64,000 bases of DNA from Pseudomonas sp. B21-015 (GCF_024749285.1 NZ_CP087196.1:3348001-3412000); one strand, 5' to 3'. Positions 33,801 through 42,466 are shown, numbered from the stretch's first letter. Made by a program: numbers and translations. The notes: generated by a model not told the origin, from the letters alone.

Positions 33801-35555
33801 CATACCTCGGCCGGTACGGTCGGTGTAACGAGTGACCAGGTGATGCTGATACTGATACGACCAGGCCGAACCGTTCTCATCTTGCCCCTGAGTCAAATCG
33901 CCATAAGCGTCGTACTGATAGGCGCACAATTGGCGATGCGGTACGCCGTCACGAATTTCCCAGATACCGACCAAGCGGCCTTGACCATCAAGCATCGTGC
34001 CCAGGTGCGAATGCACTTTGCTGATGTCGTTTTCCTGATACGTGATCAGGTCTGAGAGTACCGACTGCTCGCCATGGCGATGCTCATAATGCAGCATGAC
34101 CCCGGCGCCATTGCGCCGCGAAATGTTGGTCAGCACATAGCGTTGGCCAAGGCGTATGTAGGTTTCCTTGCGCTCAAAACCGCGGCACAGTAACAACTGA
34201 TCTTCGCTGGCACGAATCAGCGTGACGTTCTCAATGGCGTCGTAGTGGAACAGACCGACTTTGGGTAAAGGATAACTGTGGTCGCGACCGTCAGCGCCGT
34301 AGAACGTCAGGCCATCATCCACGCAATCAAATCGTGTGGTGAATTCGCTGATCCAACGCGCACCGAGCTCGCTATGGTCGAATGCCCCCAGGCGAGAATT
34401 GTAGGTGCGCGTCCACTCAAGAGGAAAAGGACCCGGAAGGCTGAAATCGGTATGGCTGAGGCTTTCAGAACCCAGAGCAAAATTGATGCTGCGACGAGTG
34501 CTGGAGCAAGCGCAGTTTTTATCCGGGTTGGGCGCATGCGCTGCCGCAGCCTGTTGACCGGTGGCGCCTAGGCCGCCCTCTGAGGCGGTGTGATTCGCCT
34601 TACTGGTCTTGTCCGGTTGAACGCCCGCACTCTGGCCGTGGGCATTACGTTTACGCCAAAGAGTGACGGCAGTGGAGAGGGTCAGCAGTAACCAGCCAAT
34701 AGAGTTCTGAACTGACTCATCATCGAGCTTGCTCAACTGACTACGTAATTCAGGCCCCATTGCGCGGAGTTTTGCTGTCTCAGTGACCACCCGTTTCTTC
34801 ACATCATCAGGTAGCAGATTATCCGCCGCACTGTTGGCCAAGCCCTTGCCTGCAGCCTTATACGCACTGGCAGCCGCTCCGAATATATTGTCGATCGCCG
34901 CGAGTGGATCGTTCAGAAGTTGGTCGCCAGCGGTGCTGAGTTTTTGACTGGCGGCCTGCGCGTCGCCTTTGGCGTCGAGTTTACCGTTGGCAACCGTTTC
35001 CAAGCCTTTGGCAATCTCGTTGATGACGTCTTCACCGAGCTTGCCGGCGTCCGCCAAGATACCGGGTAGCTTGCCTTTGGCTTGTGCGACAAAGTCATCG
35101 AGAGTACCAACGATGGATTCGTTCAAGTGCCCTATCAAGACCTCAATGACCGATGAACTAAGCAGTACCTTGCCGGAGGCTTTCATCTCCTGACGCACAA
35201 GAAACAGCGTTGGACGCAAAGTCATGCGCGCCGCCGCCATCGCCGGTGGCAACGGCAACACACCGATCAGGTTGATACCCAAGCTCGCCCAAGCAAGCAG
35301 ATCTCGTTTCTGCGCATTCGACAAAGTAACGATGTCACCCAAAGCGTCGACCAACGCCATGATGTTACCCACTACGGGCAGTGCTCCGGCAACGTTTTTG
35401 ATCCGGTCAAGCGTGACCACACCACCACTAGCAGACTGTAGCCATGCATCAAATGTCGCTGCACTGCTTGCGACATCCTTGATGTCGATAGCATTGAGTG
35501 GAACGATGGCTACCTGGGGTTCACGTTTGTTTGCAACAGCAATATCAGTTGTCAT
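30837..35555 (-). CDS. rhs: Rhs-repeat T6SS effector with C-terminal deaminase-like toxin
   Basis: A 1572-residue polymorphic toxin. The N-terminal about 330 residues contain hydrophobic helices (LGINLIGVLPLPPAMAAARM; SIGWLLLTLSTAVTLW). Many YD repeats form the Rhs shell from about 370 to 1400, ending with the core motif DPLSYDAGLNLYQYAPNPTG then WTDALGLS. The 129-residue tip has HGGCAEVVC (Glu1519 with Cys1517) and APCSSC (Cys1557, Cys1560), the zinc and catalytic pattern of cytidine-deaminase-fold toxins such as YwqJ-type families. It is preceded by PAAR and vgrG and followed by an overlapping immunity candidate. Target (DNA, RNA or nucleotide) unknown. Confidence 0.9.
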   Translation of the reverse strand: MTTDIAVANKREPQVAIVPLNAIDIKDVASSAATFDAWLQSASGGVVTLDRIKNVAGALPVVGNIMALVDALGDIVTLSNAQKRDLLAWASLGINLIGVLPLPPAMAAARMTLRPTLFLVRQEMKASGKVLLSSSVIEVLIGHLNESIVGTLDDFVAQAKGKLPGILADAGKLGEDVINEIAKGLETVANGKLDAKGDAQAASQKLSTAGDQLLNDPLAAIDNIFGAAASAYKAAGKGLANSAADNLLPDDVKKRVVTETAKLRAMGPELRSQLSKLDDESVQNSIGWLLLTLSTAVTLWRKRNAHGQSAGVQPDKTSKANHTASEGGLGATGQQAAAAHAPNPDKNCACSSTRRSINFALGSESLSHTDFSLPGPFPLEWTRTYNSRLGAFDHSELGARWISEFTTRFDCVDDGLTFYGADGRDHSYPLPKVGLFHYDAIENVTLIRASEDQLLLCRGFERKETYIRLGQRYVLTNISRRNGAGVMLHYEHRHGEQSVLSDLITYQENDISKVHSHLGTMLDGQGRLVGIWEIRDGVPHRQLCAYQYDAYGDLTQGQDENGSAWSYQYQHHLVTRYTDRTGRGMNLEWDGQGSNAKAIREWADDGSFDTRLEWDENIRLTYVTDAHGNETWHYYDILGYTYRIRHADGRSEWLFRDDAKNVVRHVQADGSTNRYRYDDRGNLLEHTRADHTVMHYAYDDQDKLIKISDAEGGQWQRAYDDMGNLVEAIDPLGNKTEYAYNKSGLPTAIKDANGNEKTLGYNDSGQVVEYVDCSGKTSAWEYNEFGQMICFTDAAGNATEYDYKAGQVVLIKHPDKTEERFERDAEGRLLAHVDGLDRCTTWSYNAAGLIAERVDAAEQTLRYRWDRLGRLTALENENEQRAHFNYDPVGRILEESGFDGRSTRYQYDPVTGRLAQSVNGERVISMSFDPMGRLTERCATLGEKSQVENFAYDGNGRLVLAKNTDSLLHWFHDSAGNLLREHQHYLGLEKATVAIWQHEYDLLNQRVATIRPDGHRVSWLTYGSGHLLGMRLDEHELVGYERDDLHREIARHQGNHLLQTQSWDPAGRLQEQVLGRSDDKSTLLKREYKYDAVGQLTDINDSRRGPLTYRYDPVGRLLSATTRQGVETFAFDPAGNLLDEKTNEIRRPLDLTPPRSKLVDNLLREYAGTHYDYDERGNQIQRWHNGQRSDLQWDLFDRLVHFEDSRLSVDFAYDALGRRLRKNSLAHYKQRPEAGSLWNRNEHARKQRELGCGFTLYGWDGDNLAWESSSAQADGEPGRTVHYIFEPGTFVPVAQAVRHAPINLMGQPDYSGEYSLDEDPLWNHKASALPFDALAWYQCDHLGTPQELTDYQGSVAWAAQYKAWGQATEQHSGWARQNGVMNPIRFQGQYHDHETGLHYNRHRYYDPTVGRFISKDPLSYDAGLNLYQYAPNPTGWTDALGLSRKGTTSGSKKTNTAEGAADAAVAGGKTSGAASEFRQGDHVITGVSGEEVPHNSQVTAGLMGTPADKRAQWHGGCAEVVCLDKAMNAGIDPAGGTIRTVNIGGSGNGHGTNKAPCSSCADLLQHFKVNVV

Positions 35556-35675
35556 GAAAGCGTCTTACCGGCCAACAGGCTGGAGTTTCGAAGATGTATT
35601 GAAAGGCGCGGGTCCTCGTCGAGTTCGCGATTCGAGATCGCAGCCTCATGAGGCCGAAGCAATAATTTGGGTGAT

Positions 35676-35939
35676 TCAGCTAACAACCGCGCCTTTCGGG
35701 CCACTGGCAATAAGCACAGCACCGCAGGCGGTCTTCATGCCATCCAGCGCGATTGGCGTGCCATCGACGGTGTAGGTGCTGCTGCCCTCGGCAATCGGGA
35801 AAATCCCCTTGCACAACGGGCAACTGACCTTGTGACCGACCCCGGCAATCGGCTTGCCATTGAGGTCGGTTTGAGAGAAGGCTTCGAGCACCTTGCCACC
35901 GTGGGTGGTGGAGTCCCCCAAACGAATAGCGTCTTTCAT
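35676..35939 (-). CDS. PAAR-domain T6SS spike-tip protein
   Basis: An 87-residue PAAR protein from ATG at 35939 (MKDAIRLGDSTTHGGKVLEA). It includes the conserved GVGHKVSCPLCKGIFPIAEG and a final SGPKG. PAAR proteins cap the VgrG spike as a sharp cone and link effectors to it. It lies between vgrG (ends 35974) and rhs (starts 35555), in the order expected for a VgrG-PAAR-Rhs delivery module. Confidence 0.93.
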   Translation of the reverse strand: MKDAIRLGDSTTHGGKVLEAFSQTDLNGKPIAGVGHKVSCPLCKGIFPIAEGSSTYTVDGTPIALDGMKTACGAVLIASGPKGAVVS

Positions 35940-35973
35940 TGCGTCACTCCTTTGACTGAAATCGTTTCCGTTG

Positions 35974-38880
35974 TCATGACAGCATCTCACCCGCCAACAG
36001 GCCCGGGGTTTTCAAGGAAGGTTTTGGCAGACTCGGTGCAGGCAGGCTCGGCAAATTGCCCGCCTTGCTCGCCGCCCCCAGAATCCCCGACGCACTCGGC
36101 ATTGCCGCACTCGCCAGCTTCGGCAACCCGGCTACACCGCCCTGCACCACACCCTTAACCTGCTGCGCCGTTTGCATCGCACCTTGTGCGGTCTGCATCG
36201 CACTCATCCCTGTTTGCGCCATGTCCTTACCCTTCTCCAACATGTCCCAGCTCTTGCTCGGCAACACCTGTGCGACCATCGCCTGCACTTGGCTCGGCAC
36301 GTCTTCGGCCCCCGGCGGATTCAACGGCCATTCCGGCTTACCGATGTAACTGCCATCGCTCCAGGTATCCGCCGGATCCTTGCCGAACAGCACACGCGCC
36401 GGCCCCGGCGCAGCGCCGGCGACACTGGCGAAACCCTTGCCGTCGAGCTTGCCCTTGATGCTTTTGCCCAGCGCATCGATGACTTCGTAATCGCCGTCCT
36501 TGATGCCCTGACGTCCGGCGTACTGGTTGAACAATTCCAGATTGCCCTTGCCCGGTTTCGGCGGTTCCGGGAACACCCCGGCCAGACTTTTCGCGCCGGT
36601 GTAGGCGAAATTCGCCGCGTGTGCGGTGTACGGGCCGCTGGTGGCGTGGGTGATGCCGCCGGCGTTGTAGGTGGTGGCACTGCCGCCGCCCTGAATGACC
36701 AATTCGGTCTTGGCGGTGATGTTGATGCGGTCGGCGTTGGCGGTGATGTTGAGTTTGGCCAGCAAGTTGATGCTGTCCTTCAGCGCCCGTACGTCGATGT
36801 CGCCGGAGGCCGCGACCAGACGCCAGCCCATGCTTTGCACGAACAGGCGCATGCCGCGACTGGCACTGGCCAGCAGGCGTTTGCCGATCGACAGACTGGT
36901 GTGGCCGGTGCTGCTCAGCGCCAGGTGTTCGCCGGTGGCGATGTGGCTGGAGCGCGGCGTGGTCAGGGCGATGCCGGCCGGGCTGGCGAGCACCAGATGC
37001 GGTTCGGTGAACTCGGGAAATTCGTTAGCGGTGAGGTTCGCCGGGCCACTGCCAAGCACACCTTGGTGCTGGGCGTGCAAGGCCTTGGCGACGTCGTCCT
37101 GATCGCCGGCCTCCTGAGCCTGAAGCTCTTTAGCCTGAGTGGCGAAACCGTCCTGCTGATCGCTCGCAGCGGCGAGGCGCTCGGCGGTTTCCGGTAGGTC
37201 TTTGTGGTGCTTGGATTCGTTTGGACGCGGCTCAGTGGTGATCAACAATCCGGCGCCGGCACGCACCGCACCATGGCGGTCGGTGCGCAACTCGAAACCT
37301 TCGCCACGCGGCTGACCGCCGCTCGGACGCGGATGGGTCAAATAACCGAGGTTGATCGCACTGGCACCGTGATCACTGCGCAGCGCAATGCTGATCTCGC
37401 TGGTGGTGTCGTCGATACGCAGTTCGTTGGCGCGGCTGCCCTTGTATTCCTTGCTCTTGACCGTGGCGAGGGTCTTGAAGTCCGGCAGTTTGTACGGTGG
37501 CAGATTCGCGCCGTGATACAGGCAACCGGTAATCAGCGGCTGATCGGGATCGCCTTCAAGGAAGGTGATCAACACCTCCATGCCGACCCGCGGGATGTTG
37601 ATCGAGCCAAAGGTTTCGGCGGCCCAGCTCGACGCGACACGCATCCAGCAACTGGTCATGTCGTCGTGCTTGCCTTCGCGATCCCAGAAGAACTGCACCT
37701 TCACCCGGCCGTACTGGTCGCAATAGATCTCTTCGCCTTCAGGGCCGCAGACCACCGCGCTCTGGGTGCCGAGGACTTTCGGTTTCGGGTGATCGAGCGG
37801 CGGACGGTAAGGCACGTCCCACGGGATGGCGCTGAAGCGGTTGCGGTAGCCCTGGTGGAAATCGTCCTTGAGGTCGGTGGTGTCGCTGGTCACCGACTCT
37901 TCGAGCACCTGCGGCTGTTTGCCCTCGTGGAAGATTTCGGTGAGCAGCCACAAGTCATTCCACGTCGGGTTGGCGTGGTCGGTCAGGGCGAGGAAATGTC
38001 CGCTGACCAGAATCGGCTGGTCGCTGTTGCCTTCGGCCAGACGATAGTCGCTGCGATGGCGTTCCAGCGCGCGATTGGCCAGGTGTTTGCCGCGCTCGCG
38101 ATCGACGAAACGGCCCGGGTAATCGTAGTCTTCGAGGTCCGGTTGGGCGCTACTTTTGGCATCGCTTTCCAGCTCGATTTTCGGTTTGACGAAGTCGTAA
38201 TCGCGCCGCGTGGTGCGGTTGGTGCGGGTGGCCAGACGCAGGCCGAAGCGCTTGACCACTGGTTTGTCGGCGACCAGTCCGGAGTCCTGCTGATAGGCCA
38301 CTGGCGCCAGTTTCGGGAACACTGTCTGGTCATCGCCGAAGGTCAGCTTGTGGCCGCTGGACGTGTGCTGGAAGTGGTAGTGAATCCCCTCCTCCTCGCA
38401 CAGGCGCTGGATAAAATCCAGGTCCGACTCGTCGTACTGCACGCAGTAAATGCGCTCGGGATAAATCGCGCTGAGCTGGAAGTGGTAATCGCTGGCGAGG
38501 ATGCCGTGTTCTTCCAAGACCTTGCTGATGATCTGCTGCACGGTCATCTGCTGGAAGATGCGCTGGTTGACTCGATGCGCGAGGTAGGCCAGTTGCGGGC
38601 GCAGGGAAATTTTGTAGCGGGTCAGGCGCTTGCCCGCCTCGCCCTGGGCGATGCTGTAGACCAGCCCGTGGATCCCGGTACCGCTCGGCGACAGCTGGAG
38701 AAACGCCAGTTTGTGCAGCACGCTTTCGAGGTTGATCGAGGCCTTTTCGCTGACCAGTTCCAGCTCGAATTCGAACGGCGTGTTGAGGGCCTCACGACCG
38801 GTGAACGACAGGACTTGGAAATCGCTGTCGATGCCATCGACGGTCAGGTTGAAATGAGGCTGGTTGGCCGGTGAGAACAT
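35974..38880 (-). CDS. vgrG: VgrG T6SS tip protein (complete)
   Basis: A 968-residue VgrG from ATG at 38880 (MFSPANQPHFNLTVDGIDSD). It has the gp27-like base (residues 1-380), the gp5 OB-fold segment (SAVVCGPEGEEIYCDQYGRV, VQFFWDREGKHDD), a DUF2345 beta-helix, and a C-terminal extension. The extension holds TGAKSLAGVFPEPPKPGKGN and an alanine/methionine-rich helix (GMSAMQTAQGAMQTAQQ). The extension probably docks the PAAR-Rhs effector. It is the second copy of the module whose 5' part lies at 1-767. Confidence 0.95.
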   Translation of the reverse strand: MFSPANQPHFNLTVDGIDSDFQVLSFTGREALNTPFEFELELVSEKASINLESVLHKLAFLQLSPSGTGIHGLVYSIAQGEAGKRLTRYKISLRPQLAYLAHRVNQRIFQQMTVQQIISKVLEEHGILASDYHFQLSAIYPERIYCVQYDESDLDFIQRLCEEEGIHYHFQHTSSGHKLTFGDDQTVFPKLAPVAYQQDSGLVADKPVVKRFGLRLATRTNRTTRRDYDFVKPKIELESDAKSSAQPDLEDYDYPGRFVDRERGKHLANRALERHRSDYRLAEGNSDQPILVSGHFLALTDHANPTWNDLWLLTEIFHEGKQPQVLEESVTSDTTDLKDDFHQGYRNRFSAIPWDVPYRPPLDHPKPKVLGTQSAVVCGPEGEEIYCDQYGRVKVQFFWDREGKHDDMTSCWMRVASSWAAETFGSINIPRVGMEVLITFLEGDPDQPLITGCLYHGANLPPYKLPDFKTLATVKSKEYKGSRANELRIDDTTSEISIALRSDHGASAINLGYLTHPRPSGGQPRGEGFELRTDRHGAVRAGAGLLITTEPRPNESKHHKDLPETAERLAAASDQQDGFATQAKELQAQEAGDQDDVAKALHAQHQGVLGSGPANLTANEFPEFTEPHLVLASPAGIALTTPRSSHIATGEHLALSSTGHTSLSIGKRLLASASRGMRLFVQSMGWRLVAASGDIDVRALKDSINLLAKLNITANADRINITAKTELVIQGGGSATTYNAGGITHATSGPYTAHAANFAYTGAKSLAGVFPEPPKPGKGNLELFNQYAGRQGIKDGDYEVIDALGKSIKGKLDGKGFASVAGAAPGPARVLFGKDPADTWSDGSYIGKPEWPLNPPGAEDVPSQVQAMVAQVLPSKSWDMLEKGKDMAQTGMSAMQTAQGAMQTAQQVKGVVQGGVAGLPKLASAAMPSASGILGAASKAGNLPSLPAPSLPKPSLKTPGLLAGEMLS

Positions 38881-38959
38881 CCCTTGTTCCTCGCGAAATG
38901 CTGCAACGCGCATTAGTCACGAAGGACTGACGCGAAAAATTCTTTAAAGAAGAAGTGAA

Positions 38960-38982
38960 CTCGACCAGCGGAACTGGTCGAG
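38960..38982. promoter_or_regulatory. Intercistronic hairpin between hcp and vgrG (copy 2)
   Basis: CTCGACCAG (38960-38968) pairs perfectly with CTGGTCGAG (38974-38982) around CGGAA. It is at the same position as the hairpin at 848-876, but the sequence is different. Confidence 0.55.
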
Positions 38983-39003
38983 TGGTACAACGATCAGCCG
39001 TAA

Positions 39004-39519
39004 TTAAACGACTGGAGCACGCCAGTCATCGGAACCCGAAGTACCGGAGACTTCGTGGGTCCAGGTGATTTTACGGTAGGTGAATTGCACTTCTTCCAGG
39101 TGGGTGAAGTGCGCGTTACCTGGATCCTGGCAGTTGTGCATTTTGTTGTTGATGGCGACGATGATCGCGTCTTCCAGTTTGGTGGTGTAGTAGTGCTCTT
39201 GGGTGCCTTGCGCTGAAGTGCGGTACCACTGGATAACGATTTCGCTCATGCGCTCGCCGGAAGTCAGCGCTGCTTGCAGCAGTGGCGAAGCCTTGTCGTA
39301 GACCTTGGTGATGACCACTGGCTTGTGCACACGCTGACCGGTTGGCTGACCGGATTGTGGGTCACGCGGGATGATCACGTCGTGGGTAAAAGCCTGAACC
39401 ATGACCTGGTCTTCATGACCTTCCTGGTAGGTGTTGCCAACGGAGTCGGCGGTGAATGCGCCGGCAGTGATCAGGCCTTGTTTTTCGCCGGTAACCGACA
39501 TGTACGCTGGTGTTGCCAT
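39004..39519 (-). CDS. hcp: Hcp family type VI secretion tube protein (copy 2)
   Basis: 171 residues, MATPAYMSVTGEKQG start at 39519; an in-frame upstream ATG at 39567 is not supported by the alignment with copy 1. It is identical to copy 1 at 167 of 171 positions. It supplies the tube subunits for the vgrG-PAAR-Rhs module directly downstream. The upstream DNA contains the same three inverted repeats and sigma54-like element as copy 1. Confidence 0.95.
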   Translation of the reverse strand: MATPAYMSVTGEKQGLITAGAFTADSVGNTYQEGHEDQVMVQAFTHDVIIPRDPQSGQPTGQRVHKPVVITKVYDKASPLLQAALTSGERMSEIVIQWYRTSAQGTQEHYYTTKLEDAIIVAINNKMHNCQDPGNAHFTHLEEVQFTYRKITWTHEVSGTSGSDDWRAPVV

Positions 39520-39584
39520 GGGAGGTGCTCCTTGCTGTATCAGTGGATGAGTCATAGGTGAAATCACCTAAGAGACGGCCATTT

Positions 39585-39604
39585 GCCATCAAATTACATG
39601 CCAA
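39585..39604 (-). promoter_or_regulatory. Candidate sigma54-like promoter of hcp copy 2
   Basis: The minus strand reads TTGGCATGTAATTTGATGGC. GG at 39602-39601 is ten bases before G at 39590, followed by A rather than C. It is aligned with the element upstream of copy 1. Confidence 0.4.
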
Positions 39605-39686
39605 CTTTTTTTGGGCCTTATAAACCGGGGCTTGCGAGCGTTTTCCTTGCGAAGGCTGGGATAAATCCGCAGAAAATAATCGAAAA

Positions 39687-39810
39687 GTGCGCAAGTAGTT
39701 GCGCAGTGGTGTGCAAGAAGTTGCGCACTTGGCTGGAGACCACGATCTACTTGGGCTGTAGCGATTTATCGAGCCAAATATGCGGAACAAGTGCGCAAGA
39801 AGTTGCGCAC
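39687..39810. promoter_or_regulatory. Three inverted repeats upstream of hcp copy 2
   Basis: Units of GTGCGCAA-N4-TTGCGCAC type lie at 39687-39706, 39709-39728 and 39791-39810. Start spacings are 22 and 82 bp, as in copy 1. The third unit is perfect. Between the second and third units only part of the sequence is conserved. Confidence 0.65.
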
Positions 39811-40556
39811 TTTCAAAAAAGGCCCCCCACACATCAACGGATGAAATATTGATGGTGCCAGGGCATAACTGAATCGCTCTTGGTTTCGTAGACACCTCCA
39901 AGCCCAGTAAACCAATTACAGGGATGCAAATATTAGGTCGAACACAGCCGATCGGAGTTGCTGTTCTCGACCGAGAGCGGATTAGCTGGTCCTTGATGAG
40001 CCCTGCCCCCTCCCGCCAGATCCGATGAGGAGTTACACTGAAAGCCATCGACGACCACCCTGCTCCGCCTCAGAGATCGCCAATCTCGATCGCCCGCATA
40101 TCCCACGCTACGGGGAGCAAAACTGGGGGCATATTTTAGTTTTTCCGACCTGAAAATACTGCCCTAGAGCCTAGTCAAAATGTTTTTTGGCGACCCTGAG
40201 AGTCTTTAGGCGTCGTCGGACAGGCTCTTTATCTGATCATTTCTGCCTTTCCACAAACCATGGAGCTCCATTCACTTCCGGTGGATTGCTCCATTGGGGG
40301 CAAAGCCCTGCGCATGGTGCCCGCCATCGAAGCCAGCACGATGCTGGACCCAGCGGAGCCTTTTGGCGGCAAAAATCCTCGGGGATAGGCCGCCAGTTCG
40401 GCAGCGCTTTCGTTGATGATTACTTCGAGCTGAAGTCGTTGATGATTCGCTACTGAGCCCAACCTCGACATTTTTCGATTTTTATGTAACGGCTTTTGCA
40501 ACTCTGGCGATCAAACAACGCTAGAGTACTTGCTGTCTCACATAAGGAATTGACAG
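39811..40556. other. Non-coding stretch containing repeat R2
   Basis: No gene is supported. It holds a TGGGGGCAT motif (40124-40132), the repeat R2 (40180-40301), and short DNA of unknown origin up to the merR gene. A plus-strand tail ending FVDDYFELKSLMIRY before 40456 might be a gene remnant; I could not identify it. Confidence 0.45.
40180..40303. repeat. Direct repeat R2 of the lysR 3' end
   Basis: It matches 29461-29581 over about 121 bp with few changes and shares its first 26 bp with 42437-42462. The 60 bp to its left (containing GACCTGAAAA, CCTAGAGCC, CAAAATG) resemble the 60 bp left of R3. R2 therefore looks like the junction between two tandem inserts. TGGGGGCA motifs sit at both sides (40124 and 40295). 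Confidence 0.65.
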
Positions 40557-41003
40557 ATGTTCATTGGACGACTCGCCGAACTGACCGGCTGCACTCCAAA
40601 AGCCATTCGACTGTACGAGCAAATGGGCCTGATCAACGAGCCGGAGCGTGAGGGGCGGTATCGCCTCTACAATGCTCATCACTTGGAAATCGTCCACCTG
40701 ATCCGCAAAGCGCAGACTGCCGGGTTCAAGCTGGCCGAGATGAACCCGCTGATTGCCGCAAAAAACAAACTGAAGTCATTTCCGCTGGCGTTGGCCAACC
40801 AGGCCGTCGACGACAAGCGCCGCCAGGTCCAGGACAGGATCGCTGAACTGCAGGCGCTTGATCTTCACTTGATTGAACTCAAAAGCGAGATGAACTCAAT
40901 GTTTGCGCCTCGCCCTGTGGCGGGTTTTCATAAGGTTGATGCGCTTGTCTGTACAGATAAGCAAACGCTTGCCTCAAAGCCACTTCAGGCGGCCGAGGGT
41001 TGA
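40557..41003 (+). CDS. MerR-family transcriptional regulator
   Basis: 148 residues with the MerR winged helix at the N-terminus (MFIGRLAELTGCTPKAIRLY, EQMGLINEPEREGRYRLY) and a dimerisation coiled coil after residue 75. The C-terminus has no clear metal-binding cysteine cluster. Its 3' end overlaps the convergent epimerase gene by 125 bp, which is unusual; the last 40 or so residues may be a non-homologous extension. Confidence 0.85.
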   Translation: MFIGRLAELTGCTPKAIRLYEQMGLINEPEREGRYRLYNAHHLEIVHLIRKAQTAGFKLAEMNPLIAAKNKLKSFPLALANQAVDDKRRQVQDRIAELQALDLHLIELKSEMNSMFAPRPVAGFHKVDALVCTDKQTLASKPLQAAEG

Positions 41004-41922
41004 AGCCCAATTCATGTTTCGCCTTGGTGATGTTGTATTCCTGCGCCACGTTGTGAAACAGGCGCACCTGGCTCAAGAGTAGCTGGGCGGGCTTGCCGAC
41101 TAATTGCGCCCAGCGCTCCTGGAGCCAGGCCACGCCCAGCAATAACCAGCGTGGCGCTGAGACAGGCTGGCGATACCCGGGAGCTTGGGTGTTGGCGGCC
41201 TCGATCAAATCGCTGAGCGGCGACGAATGCTCATTGGCCAGGATATAGCGCTGCCCCGGCCGGCCCTTTTCGGCAGCGAGTATCATCCCGTCTGCCACAT
41301 CGCGAACATCCACGAAGTTGAAGCGAAACCCCGGATCAAACGGCATCTGCCGCTGCCGAACCGACTGAAGAAATCCCATGGTATCGGTGAGGTGAGCAGC
41401 ATTGGGGCCAACCATGGCCGAAGGTAATACCGACACCATGTTCACCCCCAACGTCTCAGCGCACTGCCAAGCCGCCTGCTCGGAAAGTATCTTCGATTTG
41501 TAGTAGGCGTTTTCGCTTTCCGTATTCCAGTGCGCCTCATCCAGCGCCGTACCATCATGACCGACGGCGGCCACCGAACTAACGTAGACCACACGCTGCA
41601 CACCCGCCCGTGAAGCGGCTTGCAGCACACGCCGCGTGCCTTGAATATTCGGCTCGACAATCTCGGCCTCCGGGTTGCGAGCCCAGTGCTTGAACACGGC
41701 GGCCACTTGAAACAGCACCTCCACGCCCTCCAGCGCCTTGTCCAAGGCCGCACGGTCCAGCAACTCGGCATACACCAACTCGCAGTCCAGCCCGGCAAAG
41801 GGTGTGTGGTTACATATGTCACGAACCCCGGCTCGAACCCGATAGCCCTGACCGAGCAGCGCTCGCACCAAAGTATTGCCCAGATGGCCGTTGGCACCTG
41901 TCACCAGACATAAACTTTTCAC
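40879..41922 (-). CDS. NAD-dependent epimerase / dihydroflavonol-reductase-like SDR
   Basis: A 347-residue extended short-chain dehydrogenase. The start is GTG at 41922 with AAGGAG upstream, giving VKSLCLVTGANGHLGNTLVR, rather than the ATG at 41985. The glycine motif TGANGHLG binds NAD(P). YVSSVAAVG and YYKSK (Tyr-x3-Lys; AYYKSKILSEQAA) form the catalytic pair. It is close in style to nucleoside-diphosphate-sugar epimerases and 3-beta-hydroxysteroid or dihydroflavonol reductases. Substrate unknown. It is convergent with merR and downstream of an hxlR remnant on the same strand. Confidence 0.85.
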   Translation of the reverse strand: MKSLCLVTGANGHLGNTLVRALLGQGYRVRAGVRDICNHTPFAGLDCELVYAELLDRAALDKALEGVEVLFQVAAVFKHWARNPEAEIVEPNIQGTRRVLQAASRAGVQRVVYVSSVAAVGHDGTALDEAHWNTESENAYYKSKILSEQAAWQCAETLGVNMVSVLPSAMVGPNAAHLTDTMGFLQSVRQRQMPFDPGFRFNFVDVRDVADGMILAAEKGRPGQRYILANEHSSPLSDLIEAANTQAPGYRQPVSAPRWLLLGVAWLQERWAQLVGKPAQLLLSQVRLFHNVAQEYNITKAKHELGFNPRPPEVALRQAFAYLYRQAHQPYENPPQGEAQTLSSSRF

Positions 41923-42099
41923 AGGAACTCCTTGTTGGCAGCGCGCCAGAGTGGGCGCTGGGAAAAAGCATACGAGGTGTCCCATGGGGCAGAGTCAAGT
42001 ACCCATTGGCACGTTAGTTTCAGTTTTAGATTTCAGCATCTCGGACACCTCTAGACACGTTTATAGTGAGTATTTAGCAAAGTATTATTTGCGGGGCAG

Positions 42100-42290
42100 T
42101 TATGACACGGCGGTTTTCCAAGTCTCTGTTAAACGCTTGTCAAATGCTGACTGGGCCATCAGAACAGCATTTGAATGATTGAGGCTCCAGTCGTATAACG
42201 CTCGAAATGCCCCCCTCAGTGTTTGCCCCAATGGGGTGATGCTGTATCCACCGCGATCAGCGCGGAGGGGATGACGCGGCGTGGAAGGGA
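42100..42290 (-). pseudogene. HxlR-family regulator, C-terminal remnant
   Basis: The minus-strand frame has GGYSITPLGQTLRGAFRALY and DWSLNHSNAVLMAQSAFDKR, the typical end of an HxlR winged-helix regulator. The N-terminal DNA-recognition part is missing, and the sequence before it is not HxlR-like. It lies about 180 bp upstream of the epimerase gene, which it may once have regulated, and just inside the right end of the insert. Confidence 0.6.
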
Positions 42291-42436
42291 GTCCACTGAA
42301 AGCCAGCCAAAGCCACACTGGTGTTATCAGAAATCGCCATTCATGATCGCTAGCACAGCCGGTGCAAGTGGGGGCAAAAATGGGGGCATAACTCTTTTTT
42401 TCCCACCTGAAACAATCGTCCTAGAGCCCAGGCAAA

Positions 42437-42462
42437 ATGTTTTTTGGCGACCCTGAGAGTCT
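42437..42462. repeat. Direct repeat R3 of the lysR 3' end
   Basis: 26 bp identical to the start of R1 and R2. Here the frame ends GAGAGTCTCTGA, which is probably the original lysR stop, and runs into a perfect hairpin (ATGGGCTGACG and its inverse) at 42467-42488 and a convergent gene tail. TGGGGGCA motifs lie at 42369 and 42381. Interpreted as the right attachment junction. Confidence 0.65.
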
Positions 42463-42466
42463 CTGA

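Noticed and set aside
37204..38874. 556-codon plus-strand open frame opposite vgrG
   Set aside because: Antisense shadow of vgrG; the family match is unambiguous on the minus strand.
40304..40456. Possible fragment of a glutamine-synthetase-like gene (FVDDYFELK tail)
   Set aside because: Similarity is too short and interrupted by a stop; identity could not be supported.
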